Positions 32,840 through 44,399 of a stretch of DNA of 64,000 nt are shown here, one piece after another. The stretch's first letter is position 1. Each line of letters opens with the position of its first letter. This DNA is from Bufo bufo (lineage: Eukaryota > Chordata > Amphibia > Anura > Bufonidae): positions 135,424,820-135,488,819 of the forward strand of contig NC_053390.1 of the NCBI RefSeq assembly GCF_905171765.1, in the 5' to 3' direction. The notes beneath the pieces are model-generated. The model was not told the DNA's origin. It did not search any database and saw nothing but the letters and a program-made list of their open reading frames with translations. The position numbers and the translations under genes were made by a program.

Positions 32840-35290
32840 TCACCTTGGTGGCCCTATTTCAACTTTTCACTGTGTATTCAATTACCCTTTAACTCCAAAT
32901 TTTTGTTCCCTGTACTGCCTACTTTTACCTGTGCTTAACTCCTTAACGACACAGCCTTATTTCACCTTAATGACCAGGCCATTTTTTGCAAATCTGACCA
33001 GTGTCACTTTAAGTGGTGATAACTTTAAAACGCTTTGACTTATCCAGGCCATTCTGAGATAGTTTTTTCGTCACATATTGTACTTCATGACACTGGTAAA
33101 ATGGAGTAAAAAAAACCTGATTTTACAAACGTTGTTAACCCTTTAGGTGTTCCACAAGAATTAATGGAAAATAGAGATACAATTTCAAAATGTCACTTTT
33201 TTGGCAGATTTTCCATTTTAATATTTTTTTTCCAGTTACAAAGCAAGGGTTATCAGCCAAACAAAACTCAATATTTATGGTCCTGATTCTGTAGTTTACA
33301 GAAACACCCCATATGTGGTCGTAAACTGCTGTACGGGCACGCGGCAGGGCGCAGAAGGAAAGGAATGCCATACAGTTTTTGGAAGGCAGATTTTGCTGGA
33401 CTGGTTTTTTGACACCATGTCCCATTTGAAGCCCCCCTGATGCACCCTTAGAGTAGAAACTCCAAAAAAGTGACCCCGTTAGAAACTACGGTATAGGGTG
33501 GAAGTTTTGTTGGTACTAGTTTAGGGTACATAGGATTTTTGGTTGCTCTATATTACACATTTTGTGAGGCAAGGTAACAAGAAATAGCTGTTTTGGCACC
33601 GTTTTTGTTTTTGTTATTTACAACATTCATCTGACAGGTTAGATCATGTGGTATTTTATAGAGCAGGTTGTCACGGATGCGGCGATACCTAATATGTATA
33701 CAATTTTTCTATTTATGTAAGTTTTACACAATGATTTCATTTTTGAAACAAAAAAAATCATGTTTTAGAGTCTCCATAGTCTGAGAGCCATAGTTTTTTC
33801 AGTTTTTGGGCGATTATCTTAGATAGGGTCTCATTTTTTGCCAGATGAGATGACGGTTTGATTGGCACTGTTTTGGGTTGCATATGACTTTTTGATCGCT
33901 TGCTATTACACTATTTGTGATGTATGATGACAAAAAATGGCTTTTTTTACACCGTTTTTATTTTTTTACGGTGTTCACCTGAGGGGTTAGGTCATGTGAT
34001 ATTTTTATAGAGTAACTTAATACGGACGCGGCTATAGCTAATATGTATACTTTTTTTTTATTTATGTAAGTTTTAAACAATGATTTCATTTTTGAAACAA
34101 AAAAAAATCATGTTTTAGTGTCTCCATATTCTGAAAGCCAAAGTTTTTTCAGTTTTTGGGCCATTATCTTGGGTAGGGTATGATTTTTGCAGGATGAGAT
34201 GACGGATTCCTTGGCACTATTTTGGGGTGCATATGACTTTTTGATCGCTTGCTATTACACTTTTTGTGATGTAAAGTGACAAAAAATTGTTTATTTAGCA
34301 CAGTTTTAATTTTTTATTTTTTACGGTGTTCATCTGAGGGGTAAGGTCATGTGATATTTTTATAGAGCCGGTCAATACAGACGCGACAATACCTAATATG
34401 TATCCTTTTTTTTACTTATGTAAGTTTTACACAATAACAGCTTTTTTAAAACAAAAAAAATGATGTTTTAGTGTCTCCATATTCTGAGCCATAGTTTTTT
34501 TATTTTTTGGGAGATTGTCTTAGGTAAGGGCTAATTTTTTTGCTGGATGAGGTGACGGTTAGATTGGTACTCTTTTGGTGGGCAAACGCCTTTTTGTACG
34601 CTTGCTGTTGTACTTTTTGTGATGTAAGGTGACAAAAAAATTGTTTATTTAGCACAGTTTTTATTTTTTACGGTGTTCATCTGAGGGGTTAGGTCATGTG
34701 ATATGTTTATAGAGCCGGTCGATACGCACGCGGCGATACCTAATATGTCTATTTATTTTTTTCCCCCTATTTTTTACCAATTTTTTTTTACTTTATTTGG
34801 GGAAAATGACATTTTTGTTTATTTTTACTTGAAACTTTTAATTTTTTAGGGGGGGAACTTTATTTTATCAACTTTTTTTTCACCTTATTTTTTGTCCCAC
34901 TTTGGGACTTCAACTTTTGGGGGTCTTATCCTTTACAATACATTCCAATACTTCTGTATTGGAATGCATTGGCTGTATGAGTAATACTGTGTGTATTACT
35001 CATACAGCTTCCGGCCTGTGAGATCACAGGCACGTCACAGGAAGGCAGCGGCGATGCCTCAGGAAGGCATTGCGCTGCCTTCCATGGCATCGGGTCCCCC
35101 CTACAGCCCCATGGGGACCCGATGGCACCGCCACCACCGCAATAGGTAAAAGCCGCAAACCGCAGGTCTGAATTGACCTGCGGTTTGCGGCGAACACCGA
35201 CATGGGGTTGTCACTGGACCCCCCTGCGCATTTAGCCGAGGTGCCTGCTCAATGATTATGTGATTTATATTGAATAAAATGAGATTTTTT
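32840..35290 (+). repeat. Long non-coding repeat with 350-bp tandem units
   Basis: Starts with 'ccttaacgacacagccttatttcacc', followed by sequence whose inverted copy is at 39180-40033. 33640-34760 is a tandem array with period about 350 bp ('aatatgtat' at 33691, 34040, 34394, 34742). T-rich. 34950-35230 is GC-richer with hairpins ('attggaatgcattgg', 'ccgcaaaccgcaggtc..gacctgcggtttgcgg'). No coding capacity. Probably a non-autonomous DNA transposon. Confidence 0.65.
33640..34760 (+). repeat. Tandem repeat, 350-bp period, 3.2 copies
   Basis: Each unit runs 'gacgcggcgatacctaatatgtat' , 'cattttTGAAACaaaaaaaatcatgtttta', 'gatgagatgacgg', 'ctttttgatcgcttgctattacac', 'tttacggtgttcatctgaggggttaggtcatgtg' (phrases with variants). 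Confidence 0.9.
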
Positions 35291-35337
35291 AACCTTGTTA
35301 AATCCTTGCTCTTTTTTTGTACAACCTGAAGTAATTA

Positions 35338-36992
35338 CAGTCAGGTCCATAAATATTGGGACATCGACACAATTCTAACATTTTTGTCTCTATACAGCAC
35401 CAAAATGGATTTGAAATAAAACGAAGAAGATGTGCTTTAACTGCAGACTGTCAGCTTTAATTTGAGGGTATTTACATCCAAATCAGGTGAACGGTGTAGG
35501 AATTACAACAGTTTGCTTCTGTGCCTCCCGCTTGTTAAGGGACCAAAAGTAATGGGACATAATAATAATCATAAATCAAACATTCACTTTTTAATACTTG
35601 GTTGAAAATCCTTTGCCGTCAATTACGGCCTGAAGTCTGGAACGCATAGACATCACTAGATGCTGGGTTTTATCCCTGGTGATGCTCTGCCAGGCCTCTA
35701 CTGCAACTGTCTTCAGTTCCTGCTTGTTCTTGGGGCATTTTCCCTTCTGTTTTGTCTTCAGCAAGTGAAATGCATGCTCAATCGGATTCAGGTCAGGTGA
35801 TTGACTTGACCATTGCATAAAATTGCACTTCTTTCCCTTAAAATACTCTTTTGTTGCTTTTGCAGTATGCTTTGGGTTATTGTCCATCTGCACTGTGAAG
35901 CGCCGACCAATGAGTTCTTAAGCATTTGGCTGAATATGAGCAGATAATATTGCCCGAAACACTTCAGAATTCATTCTGCTACTTTTGTCAGCAGTCACAT
36001 CATCAATAAATGCAAGAGAACTAGTTCCATTGGCAGCCAGACATGCCCACACCATGACACTACCACCACCATGCTTCACTGACGAGGTGTATGCTTACGA
36101 TCATGAGCAGTTCCTTTCTTTCTCCATACTCTTCTCTTCCCATCACTCTGGTACAAGTTGATCTTGGTCTCATCTGTCCATAAAATGTTGTTCCAGAACT
36201 GTGAAGACTTTTTTAGATGTTGTTTGTCAAACTCTAATCTGGCCTTCCTGTTTTTGAGGCTCACCAATGGTTTACATCTTGTGGTGAACCCTCTGTATTC
36301 ACTCTGGTGAAGTCTTCTCTTGATTGTTGACTTTGACACAAATACACCTACCTCCTGGAGAGTGTTCTTGATCTGGCCAACTGTTGTGAAGGGTGTTTTC
36401 TTCACCAGGGAAATAATTCTTTGGTCATTCACCACAGTTGTTTTCCATTGTCTTCCGGATTTTTGGTGTTGCTGAGCTCACCGGTGCATTCCTTCTTTTT
36501 AAGAATGTTCCAAACAGTTGTTTTGGCCACGCCTAATGTTTTTGCTATCTCTCTGATGGGTTTGTTTAGTTTTTTCAGCCTAATGATGGCTTGCTTCACT
36601 GATAGTGACAGCTCTTTGGATCTCATCTTGAGAGTTGACAGCAACAGATTGCAAATGCAAATAACACACTTGAAATGAACTCTGGACCTTTTATCTGCTC
36701 ATTGTAATTGGGATAATGAGGGAATAACACACACACCTGGCCATGGAACAGCTGAGAAGCCGATTGTCCCATTACTTTTGGTCTCTTAAAAAGTGGGAGG
36801 CACATATGCAAACAGTTGTAATTCCTACACCGTTCACCTGATTTGGATGTAAATACCCTCAAATTAAAGCTGACAGTCTTTGGTTATAGCACATCTTAGT
36901 TTCATTTAAAATCCATTGTGGTGGTGTATAGAGCCAAAAATGTTTTGATTGTTTTAATTGTGTCGATGTCCCAATATTAATGGACCTGACTG
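35338..36992 (-). mobile_element. Tc1-A copy 2
   Basis: TA at 35336-35337 and 36993-36994. Both ends read CAGTCAGGTCCAT(A/T)AATATT. Same 225-bp inverted repeats and layout as copies 1 and 3. Confidence 0.93.
35591..36644 (-). pseudogene. Tc1-A transposase pseudogene, copy 2
   Basis: Three overlapping frames: 36429-36644 (helix-turn-helix, KELSLSVKQAIIRLKKLNKP..KTTVWNILKKKE), 36076-36435 (second DNA-binding part and first catalytic Asp, ILWTDETKINLYQSD) and 35591-35893 ([16 protein letters not shown] with the second Asp, [15 protein letters not shown] with the catalytic Glu, to the C-terminal GFSTKY). Frameshifts lie near 36430 and between 35893 and 36076. The catalytic triad is complete as residues but split over frames. 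Confidence 0.9.
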
Positions 36993-36994
36993 TA

Positions 36995-37035
36995 ATAAGA
37001 AATGAAATGATCCTTTTGTTTTGTAGTTTCTTTTG

Positions 37036-37066
<31 letters not shown>

Positions 37067-38466
37067 CTTGTGTCTTATAGAGCATGTAAATGCTAGTTCT
37101 AACTTCCATGTGAACAAACAAGGGTTAACAATAAAATGCAAAAGTTTTCACTTAATTTTTAGCAATTCTTTAAAGGTCATAACTATTTAATCTTCCTTCT
37201 ATAATGTGTAAATACTTCATGAGAAAATAATTTACACATTACTGAAAAGTAGTCATAGCACTAATTCAAGTTTTGTGTTGAGAAAATGCCTGCTTAGAGG
37301 TTACAAGTTTACACTTTAAAAAAGTAACATCATTTAAATTTCCTTCATTCTCTCTGCACAGACATGCCTTCATAATTATGCCAAGCAAATTGTAAGCCTG
37401 CTGTTGACTCCTGATAAACCTGTGACTATTATCATATTTTTCTTAGATCAATTATATAAAAATAACCAAAGGTTGAAAAAGAATTCTATTGAGAGCCGAA
37501 TAATACTTAATTGTCACATCTTGTACCTTTAGTGAAAATTGTAAATTACTTCCTGTAGGTTCCTGAAATCAATTACTTTCGTTTCAGGTTGTTGCACTGT
37601 GGTAGAGTTAGTCTGTCACAGTAATGAACACGCTGAATTATGACTACTGTACATTTAATGTTACATGACATAATGGAGAGCCCCCACATCTTGGCTTAGG
37701 GATCAGGCAAAAAGTAGATGACCCCTAGCACTGTGTAACTAACGGCATAGCTTGGCGTTCCTAGTCTCTGAGCAAAAGCTCTGTAGCAGTTTGAATGGCT
37801 GCCCATATGCAATTTAAGATACTGTACCTTTGTCCTTTTCTGAGGCAGCGTGCCACTAGATTCCCAGAAGCACCATGGTGGTAACTGATACCTCTACTCC
37901 TCCTATAGCTAAGTCTTTGTGAGTAACACAGGGCTGGATTGGCCATTAACTATACTGGGACAATTCCCGGTGGGGTCCCAGGCCACATCAGGCAGCACTC
38001 TTAGAGGACTACTAAGGGGGCTGCAATTAAGTCCCCAGGGCGGCATTCCTGCACAGCCCAGCAGACTTCCATGTCTCTAATTAATAATGCACATTTCTGT
38101 TTTGCCACAAATCATGGCAAAATAGTAAAAAAAAAAAAGATATGGAATGATCCCCACAAATACAGATGTCTGCAGGAACCTCTTGTCTAGAATCTCGATC
38201 TTCCTGTGGCTTAAGGACATGGGAAAAAGTTACATGAGTATACCAAGTGATAATTTTACAGCTTGGTCCTGAAGACACAGTAAGACCAAGACTCCAGAAA
38301 GAAGGGGAAGAAGCTTTGAAAGATCTGTGTAAATGCTGTGTGTGTATGTATGAGTGCAAGTGTATGTAATGTATGCTGGCTATCTGTTGTTCTATATCTA
38401 TAGGTACTGCTTCCCCTGTACTGTATACATATACACTGCCCACAACCAATTATATATATATATATA
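36995..38466. other. Unassigned AT-rich sequence
   Basis: About 1.5 kb with (aaat)n near 37040, a poly-A at 38128 and (tg)/(at) microsatellites at 38336 and 38450. No frame, no inverted repeats noted. The closest thing to plain single-copy DNA in the window, with 44400-45235. Confidence 0.5.
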
Positions 38467-38468
38467 TA

Positions 38469-39115
38469 CAGTACAGACCAAAAGTTTGGACACACCTTCT
38501 CATTCAAAGAGTTTTCTTTATTTTCATGACTATGAAAATTGTAGATTCACACTGAAGGCATCAAAACTATGAATTAACACATGTGGAATTATATACATAA
38601 CAAACAAGTGTGAAACAACTGAAAATATGTCATATTCTAGGTTCTTCAAAGTAGCCACCTTTTGCTTTGATTACTGCTTTGCACACTCTTGGCATTCTCT
38701 TGATGAGCTTCAAGAGGTAGTCCCCTAAAATGGTTTTCACTTCACAGGTGTCCCTTGTCAGGTTTAATAATTGGGATTTCTTGCCTTAAAATGGGGTTGG
38801 GACCATCAGTTGCGTTGAGGAGAAGTCAGGTGATACACAGCTGATAGTCCTACTGAATAGACTGTTAGAATTATTATTAGTATTATGGCAAGAAAAAAGC
38901 AGCTAAGTAAAGAAAAACGAGTGACCATCATTACTTTAAGAAATGAATTTCAGTCAGTCAGCCGAAAAATTGGGAAAAATTGGGAAAACCTTGAAAGTAA
39001 GGGCTATTTGACCATGAAGGAGAGTGATGGGGTCCGGTGATGACCTGGCCTCCACAGTCACCGGACCTGAACCCAATCGAGATGGCCTCCACAGTCACCT
39101 TGCCCCATAAAGTGT
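38469..39115 (+). mobile_element. Tc1-B, internally deleted
   Basis: The left terminus CAGTACAGACCAAAAGTTTGG follows TA, and the long inverted repeat is followed by the transposase start MARKKQLSKEKRVTII (38886-38935, helix-turn-helix). After about 30 residues it jumps to sequence encoding [11 protein letters not shown] (39050-39085), the catalytic Glu region, then ends. The centre of the gene and the right inverted repeat are gone. Confidence 0.8.
38884..39090 (+). pseudogene. Tc1-B transposase remnant
   Basis: N-terminal 40 residues joined to the SPDLNPIE motif by a deletion of about 250 residues. The phrase 'cctccacagtcacc' is present on both sides of the C-terminal scrap (39050 and 39086), a small duplication. 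Confidence 0.75.
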
Positions 39116-39159
39116 TATAATGAATAATCAAAAAATCATATGTACCCAAAAATAGTACT

Positions 39160-40033
39160 AATAAAACTGGCACCTTATCCCCTAGTTTCCAAAATGGGGT
39201 CACTTCTTGGGAGTTTCTACTGTAAGGGTGCATCAGGGGGCTTCAAATGGGACATGGCATCTAAAAACCATGTGGAGTTCCTTTTCTTCTGCACCTTGCC
39301 GTGTGCCCATACAGCAGTTTATGACCACATGTGGGGTGTTTCTGTAAACCGCAGAATCTGGGTAATAAATATTGAGTTTTGTTTGGCTGTTAACCATCGA
39401 TGTGTTAAAGAAAAAAATTGATTAAAATGGAAAATCTGCCAAAAAACTAAAATTTAAAAATTTGATCTCCATTTTCCTTTAATTCTTGTGGAACGCCTAA
39501 AGGGTTAACAAAGTTTGTAAAATCGGTTTTGAATACCTTGAGGGGTGTAGTTTCTACAATGGGGTCATTTATGAGGGTATCCACTATGTAGGCCCCACAA
39601 AGTGACTTCAGACCTGAACTGGTCCTTAAAAAGTGGGTTTTGGCAATTTTAAGCCTTCTAACGTCCTAAAAAAATTAAATGACATTTCCAAAATGATGCC
39701 AACATAAAGTAGACATATGGGGAATGTTAAATAATAAATATTTTATGAGGTATCACTTTCTGTTTTAAAAGCAGAGAAATTGAAATTTAGAAAATTGCGT
39801 ATTTTTCTAATTTTTGGGTAAATTTGGGATTTTTTCATAAATAAAGGTGAAATATTTTGACTCAAATTTATGACTATCATGAAGTACAATGTGTCACGAG
39901 AAAACAATCTCTGAATGACTTGGATAAATAAAGGCGTTCCAAAGTTATTACCACATAAAGTGAGATATGTCAGTTTTGCAAAATTTGGCCTGGTCAGGAA
40001 GGGGGCAAATGGCCCAGATGGCAGGTGGTTAAG
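39160..40033 (-). repeat. Inverted copy of the 32940-33480 repeat
   Basis: The minus strand reads ..'ggccaaattttgcaaaactgac', 'actttatgtggtaataactttggaacgcc', 'gtcacattgtacttcatga'-type phrases matching 32940-33480 in order. Includes 'acatgtggggtgtttctgtaaaccgcagaatct', whose counterpart is at 33290-33320. The two copies face each other around 35300-39100. Confidence 0.8.
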
Positions 40034-40471
40034 GACTAGTATATGTGTGCTATCTATATGTGTGATACACAGAGGGGTGCGATATATTTATACTTTTATA
40101 ATGAGTCAAAATCACATAGATCTATATAGTGATCACCTGAAAGTCAGGGGCCTAGGGGCTAGGGGCTTACTAGGGCCATTTTTATATAGGGTAAGGTTCC
40201 AGACGGGGTCGCTCTTATCAGGGCGTGTGGTCTGTGGTTAGGCTATGAGGGCCAGAATAGCACCCCCCTGTAGGGCAATATCAGGGACAGTTCTTTGCCC
40301 ACCCTGTCCTTCAATACCACATCATCATCTAGCCCAGGGATAGATGGTTTTTGCTTTTCCTCCGGGATTCATGGATGTGCACCTGAACCCCCCGGATTGT
40401 GGTAGGACATATGGTTTCTGATTTGGTGCTGCCGAGCACTTGTTATTGCCTACCACATCTATGCTTTTTGC
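40034..40471. other. Unassigned sequence
   Basis: No gene and no repeat structure recognised, apart from the short duplication 'aggggcctaggggctaggggctta'. Confidence 0.4.
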
Positions 40472-40970
40472 TTAAAGGGGTTCTGCACTTTGTTTTAACT
40501 GATAATCTATCCTCTGGATAGATCATCAGCATCTGATCGGCGGGGGTCCGACACCCAGGACCCCTGCCGATCAGCTGTTTGAGAAGGCAGTGGCGCGGCC
40601 TTCTCACTGTTTACTGCTGGCCCAGTGACGTCACGACTAGTATCAACTAGCATGGGCGGGGCTAAGCTCTGCTCACTTGAATGGAGCTTAGCCCCGCCCA
40701 CGCTAGTTTATACTAGTAGTTACGTCACTGGGCCAGCAGTAAACAGTGAGAAGGCCGCACCCACTGGCGTAACTACCGGGGAAGCAGCTGCTTCGGGGCC
40801 CGGGCTGCCAAGGGGCCCGGCGCCCCGGCAGCATGTGTGACAGTTTATTTTCAAGTTAGTTAAATATGATCGATTCTTGTTGTTGTTCAGGGCCCCTTCG
40901 CAGCAACAGCGGAGGCGGACCAGGCCCCCTCACTAATGTGATCTTAATCTTACTGTCTCCTGATGTGTCT

Positions 40971-41034
40971 GGGATTCGAACCCACAACCTTCATGTATCA
41001 GAGGCAAATCATTTACCCACACAGCCATAAGGGC
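40971..41034 (-). ncRNA. tRNA-like sequence (SINE-type promoter or tRNA pseudogene), copy a
   Basis: The minus strand reads TGGCTGTGTGGGTAAATG (box A-like) and 33 bases further GTGGGTTCGAATCCC (box B, T-loop TTCGAAT with the T-stem). The acceptor stem is not convincing, so it is not a working tRNA gene. Confidence 0.65.
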
Positions 41035-41192
41035 TGCATTGCCACTGATTGAAAAAATATGAGACTTCTACTGTTGTAGCTGGCTAAGTGTACATCTATA
41101 CACATGACAGCTGCCCCAACACACCCAGCACTGCTATATCTCTATATATGATAGCTGCCCCAGCACACCCAGCTCTGCTACATCTAATACAC

Positions 41193-41256
41193 ATGATGTG
41201 GTTAAGTGCTTTGCCTCTGATACAGAAGGTCGTGGGTTCGAATCCCAGCATAAACT
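41193..41256 (+). ncRNA. tRNA-like sequence, copy b (inverted relative to copy a)
   Basis: Plus strand 'gatgtggttaagtgctttgc' (box A-like) and GTGGGTTCGAATCCCAGC (box B). Shares TTTGCCTCTGATACA and the box B block with copy a in opposite orientation, so both come from one tRNA-derived source. Confidence 0.65.
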
Positions 41257-41435
41257 CTTCTGAAATACAAGCACTGACTCCATATATGGACATACAGGGC
41301 GGGACACAGGAAGAGGCTGCATCGCATTGCTGACATGGAGGTACCGTATATACTCGAGTATAAGACGAGTTTTTTGGCACATATTTTTGTGCTCAAAAAG
41401 CCTCCTCGTCTTATACTCGAGTCTAGGTCTTAGCT

Positions 41436-41566
41436 CCGGTAATACAGGCAGTGCGGGGGGCGGCGCTCACTCACTGACGTCACGCGCCTGCGCTGCCTAG
41501 TGGGAGAAGGCGCGTGACGTCAGTGAGTGAGCGCCGCTCCCCGCACTGCCTGTATTACCGGAGCAA
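41436..41566. repeat. Long hairpin in the MITE
   Basis: Arms of about 55 bp: 'ctccggtaatacaggcagtg' .. 'gacgtcacgcgcc' on the left, mirrored as 'ggcgcgtgacgtc' .. 'cactgcctgtattaccggag' on the right, with a loop near 41490-41507. Confidence 0.92.
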
Positions 41567-41637
41567 AGACAAAGTAAGATAACCACAGTTAAAGGTTATT
41601 AATTAGTTTAAATATACTGCTGTGAGCGCCGGGGAGG

Positions 41638-41960
41638 GGGATCTGTGGATGGCACTGTAGGGGGATCTGTGGATGGCACTGTAGGGGGATCTGTGGATGG
41701 GACTGTAGGGGGATCTGTGGATGGCACTGTAGGGGGATCTGTGGATGGCACTGTAGGGGGATCTGTGGATGGCACTGTAGGGGGATCTGTGGATGGCACT
41801 GTAGGGGGATCTGTGGATGGCACTGTAGGGGGATCTGTGGATGGCAGTGCCATCCACAGATCCCCCTACAGTGCCATCCACAGATCCCCCCTCCCCTAAA
41901 CAGTGCCATCATTGCACTGTTTAGGGGAGGGGGGATCTGTGGATGGCACTGTTTAGGGGG
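41638..41960. repeat. 24-bp minisatellite with strand switch at about 41848
   Basis: Nine copies of 'ggatctgtggatggcactgtaggg', then two reverse-complement copies 'gccatccacagatcccccta', a diverged pair around 'cccctaaacagtgccatc', and two forward copies. Gives false ORFs in both strands. Confidence 0.93.
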
Positions 41961-42284
41961 GAGATCTGTGGATGGATGGCTCCCTGTATTTAATGCAGAG
42001 TGTGTGTGTATATAATGCACACTCTCTGCATTAAATACAGGGAGTCACCCTCTTGCAGATGTGTGTATATAATGTAGAGTGTGTGCATTATATACACATA
42101 CACTCTGCATTATAGCTGCATTTCCCACCCTAGTCTTATACTCGAGTCAATAATTTTTCCCTTTTTTTGGGGGTAAAATTAGGGGCTCGGCTTATACTCG
42201 GGTCGGCTTATACTCGAGTATATACGGTAAGTAGAAGTGTTTATTATTTTTTTTTAAATAACGACTGTTACTGCCATGGGGAGA

Positions 42285-42560
42285 GCGGGAGGCACTTGAC
42301 ACTGGCACATGGGGAGGGGGGTTGGCACCTGATACTGGCACAGGGGGGGGAGGGGGGTTGGCACCTGAAACTGGCACATGGGGGGGAGGGGGGTTGGCAC
42401 CTGATACTGGCATATGGGGGGGAGAGAGGGGTTGGAACCTGATACTGGCACATGTGGGGGGAGAGGCACTTGATACTGGCACATTGGGGGGGGAGATGGC
42501 ACTATGATACTGGGACATGTGGGGGGAGGAGAGAGGCACTTGATACTGGCACATGATGGG
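42285..42560 (+). repeat. 33-bp G-rich minisatellite in the hAT
   Basis: Eight or so copies of 'ggggttggcacctgatactggcacatggggg'. 42560-42910 continues with looser 'gggggcattat' type repeats. Confidence 0.9.
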
Positions 42561-43460
42561 GGGGCATCTATGGGGACACCTACTGGCACATTATTGGGGG
42601 TATTATGGGGGACACTAGGCCGGCAGCCTATTAGAGGCCGGACACTCAGGGGCATTTACTGGGGAACTATATATGGGGCATTTTATACTGGTACATTATG
42701 GGGGGCACTAGCAGGAAGGGGGGAGAGGAGCACTATGGGGGAATTTACTGGGTGCACTATATAGGGGTATTTTATACTGGGACATTATGGGGGCACTATG
42801 GGGGCACTATGGGGACATTAGCTCAACTGGGGGCATTACAAGTGGGTATTTTTGCACTGTCACATTATAAGGAGAATTTTTTCTACTGGGGGGGCATTAT
42901 GGTGGGCTTTACTTCTCCCCCATGGTATGACCCCCTAGTAACAGCACCAGCCTCTCCCTGCTCTGCTATCCCTCTGCCCCTTCTCCAAATCCTTATTATG
43001 AAATCTTTCTCATTAGGATAAAGCACAACATCAGCTGCGCCGAGCCCCCGGCCAAAGTGTTGAAGTGGCGTCCGAGATCCCCAAGGGCCAAGCCAAGTAA
43101 CAGTAAGTTTTCATATGAAATATGTTTATGTTATACACATATAGCCTACACTGTGCCCCACAATATACAGTATACCGCTACACTGTGCCAAAAGAGTGGG
43201 GTTTACACAGGAGGAGGGAGGTGCGAAGCGCGCTGGGGGGGCCCTTACAAATATTTGCTGTGGGGCCCAGTCACTTCTAGTTACGCCCCTGGCCGCACCG
43301 CTGCTGGAGCGCCGCTGCCGTCTCAAACAGCTGATCGGAGGGGGTCCTGGGTGTCGGACCCCCGCCGATCAGATGCTGATGATCTATCCAGAGGATAGAT
43401 CATCAGTTAAAACAAAGTGCAGAACCACTTTAACTTTAATAATTTAATTTATTTTCATTT

Positions 43461-43805
43461 TGAGGAATATCTTTTCTATTCACACGTCCGCAAAATGGGT
43501 CCGCATCCATTCCGCAATTTTGCGGAACAGGTGCAGACCCATTCATGTTCAATGGGGCCGGAATGTGCTGTCCGCATTTGCATTTGCGGATCCACATTTG
43601 CGGATCCGCACTTCCGCATCTGTGCTTCAGTTTCCTGCAAAAAAATAGAACATGTCCTATTCTTGTCCGCAATTGCAGACAAGATTAGGCATTTGCTATT
43701 ATAGTGCCGGCGATGTGCGGTCCACAAATTGCGGAATGCACATTGCCAGTGTCTGTGTTTTGCGGATCCGCAAAGCACTTATGAACGTGTGAATGGACCC
43801 TCATA
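43461..43805. mobile_element. MITE with GC-rich 'gcggatccgca' interior
   Basis: Inverted ends: 'tctattcacacgtccgcaaa' on the left, 'acgtgtgaatggaccctca' on the right (its reverse complement starts TGAGGGTCCATTCACACGT). Interior repeats of 'tccgcatttgcgg'. Target duplication not resolved. Confidence 0.65.
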
Positions 43806-44254
43806 GTAAAATTATTAAAAGTTACGTTTTATCTTTATGTATATTCTAATGGATTGCCTTCCTTGTACAATGTTATAATATACTTTCTATGTTAGAAAGT
43901 ATATTATCGTGCATTTGTATTGTGCGGCAGTTGTGTGCGGCTCTGCTGCGATACTGCAGGTATATAGAGGGACAAGCATTATTGGAACAAATAATTTCTA
44001 CTGGTGTGATATACCAGTCGCCCCCCCAAAAAACTGATTGAAACAGGGTCTTATATACCAATATACTTTCTTCATAGTGCATTTGGGTACTGTATAGTGC
44101 ATTTGCGCACGCGCGTACGCGAAAAATATATTGCCGATATTTCGTATTGAAAAAAATAATAAATGGAGATCGCAAATTCGAATAATACATCTGGTATGTC
44201 ACTTTCCATGTTGTGGGACTATTTGTGCACTTCTTGTAATTATTTATTGGCTGC

Positions 44255-44396
44255 AAATATGAGCTGAAGGTTTTTCAGGTTCACCTGCCATTAAAATGAA
44301 TGGGACCCGCCGCGAACTTGCGGTTCACGAACATTTGATCGCGTTAGCGCAATTGCGTTCGCGAACCATCCCGGCAGATGTTCGTCCATCACTAAT
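44255..44396 (-). mobile_element. Right terminus of a hAT-type element
   Basis: The minus strand begins TAGTGATGGACGAACATC, a hAT-like end close to that of the 47570 MITE, with 'gttcgcgaac' type palindromes. The opposite end was not found; 43806-44254 may be its interior (hairpin 'atactttctatgttagaaagtat' at 43879). Confidence 0.55.
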
Positions 44397-44399
44397 CAC

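Larger units (their letters stand above)
41344..42227. mobile_element. MITE with TA duplication, nested in the hAT
   Basis: TA at 41342-41343 and 42228-42229. Ends CCGTATATACTCGAGTATAA / TTATACTCGAGTATATACGG. Contains a hairpin, a 24-bp minisatellite with an inverted end and 'actctgcattaa' palindromes near 41990-42110. Confidence 0.92.
40762..43291. mobile_element. Non-autonomous hAT element with tRNA-like sequences, nested MITE and minisatellites
   Basis: 8-bp target duplication GCCGCACC (40754-40761, 43292-43299). Ends CACTGGCGTAACTAC / TAGTTACGCCCCTG. No transposase frame. Carries two tRNA-like stretches, a 0.9-kb MITE and G-rich repeats. Confidence 0.92.
40476..43429. mobile_element. TTAA-target foldback MITE, split by a hAT element
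   Basis: TTAA at 40472-40475 and 43430-43433. Ends AGGGGTTCTGCACTTTG and CAAAGTGCAGAACCACT. Without the insertion it is about 415 bp and almost wholly palindromic (for example 'ttctcactgtttactgctgg' is mirrored after 'cattcaagtgagcagagc'). TTAA targets suit piggyBac or Kolobok. Confidence 0.85.

Noticed and set aside
36995..38466. Possible host exon in the most unique-looking stretch
   Set aside because: No frame with splice signals or recognisable protein; only short AT-rich frames.
40971..41256. Functional tRNA genes
   Set aside because: Box A and box B are good, but no acceptor stem or normal anticodon arm can be paired.
41589..42020. Frames of 81-143 codons (HPQIPLQC, STDPPTVP, MDGTVGGSV)
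   Set aside because: Three-frame open reading of a 24-bp minisatellite; no start context and no domain.
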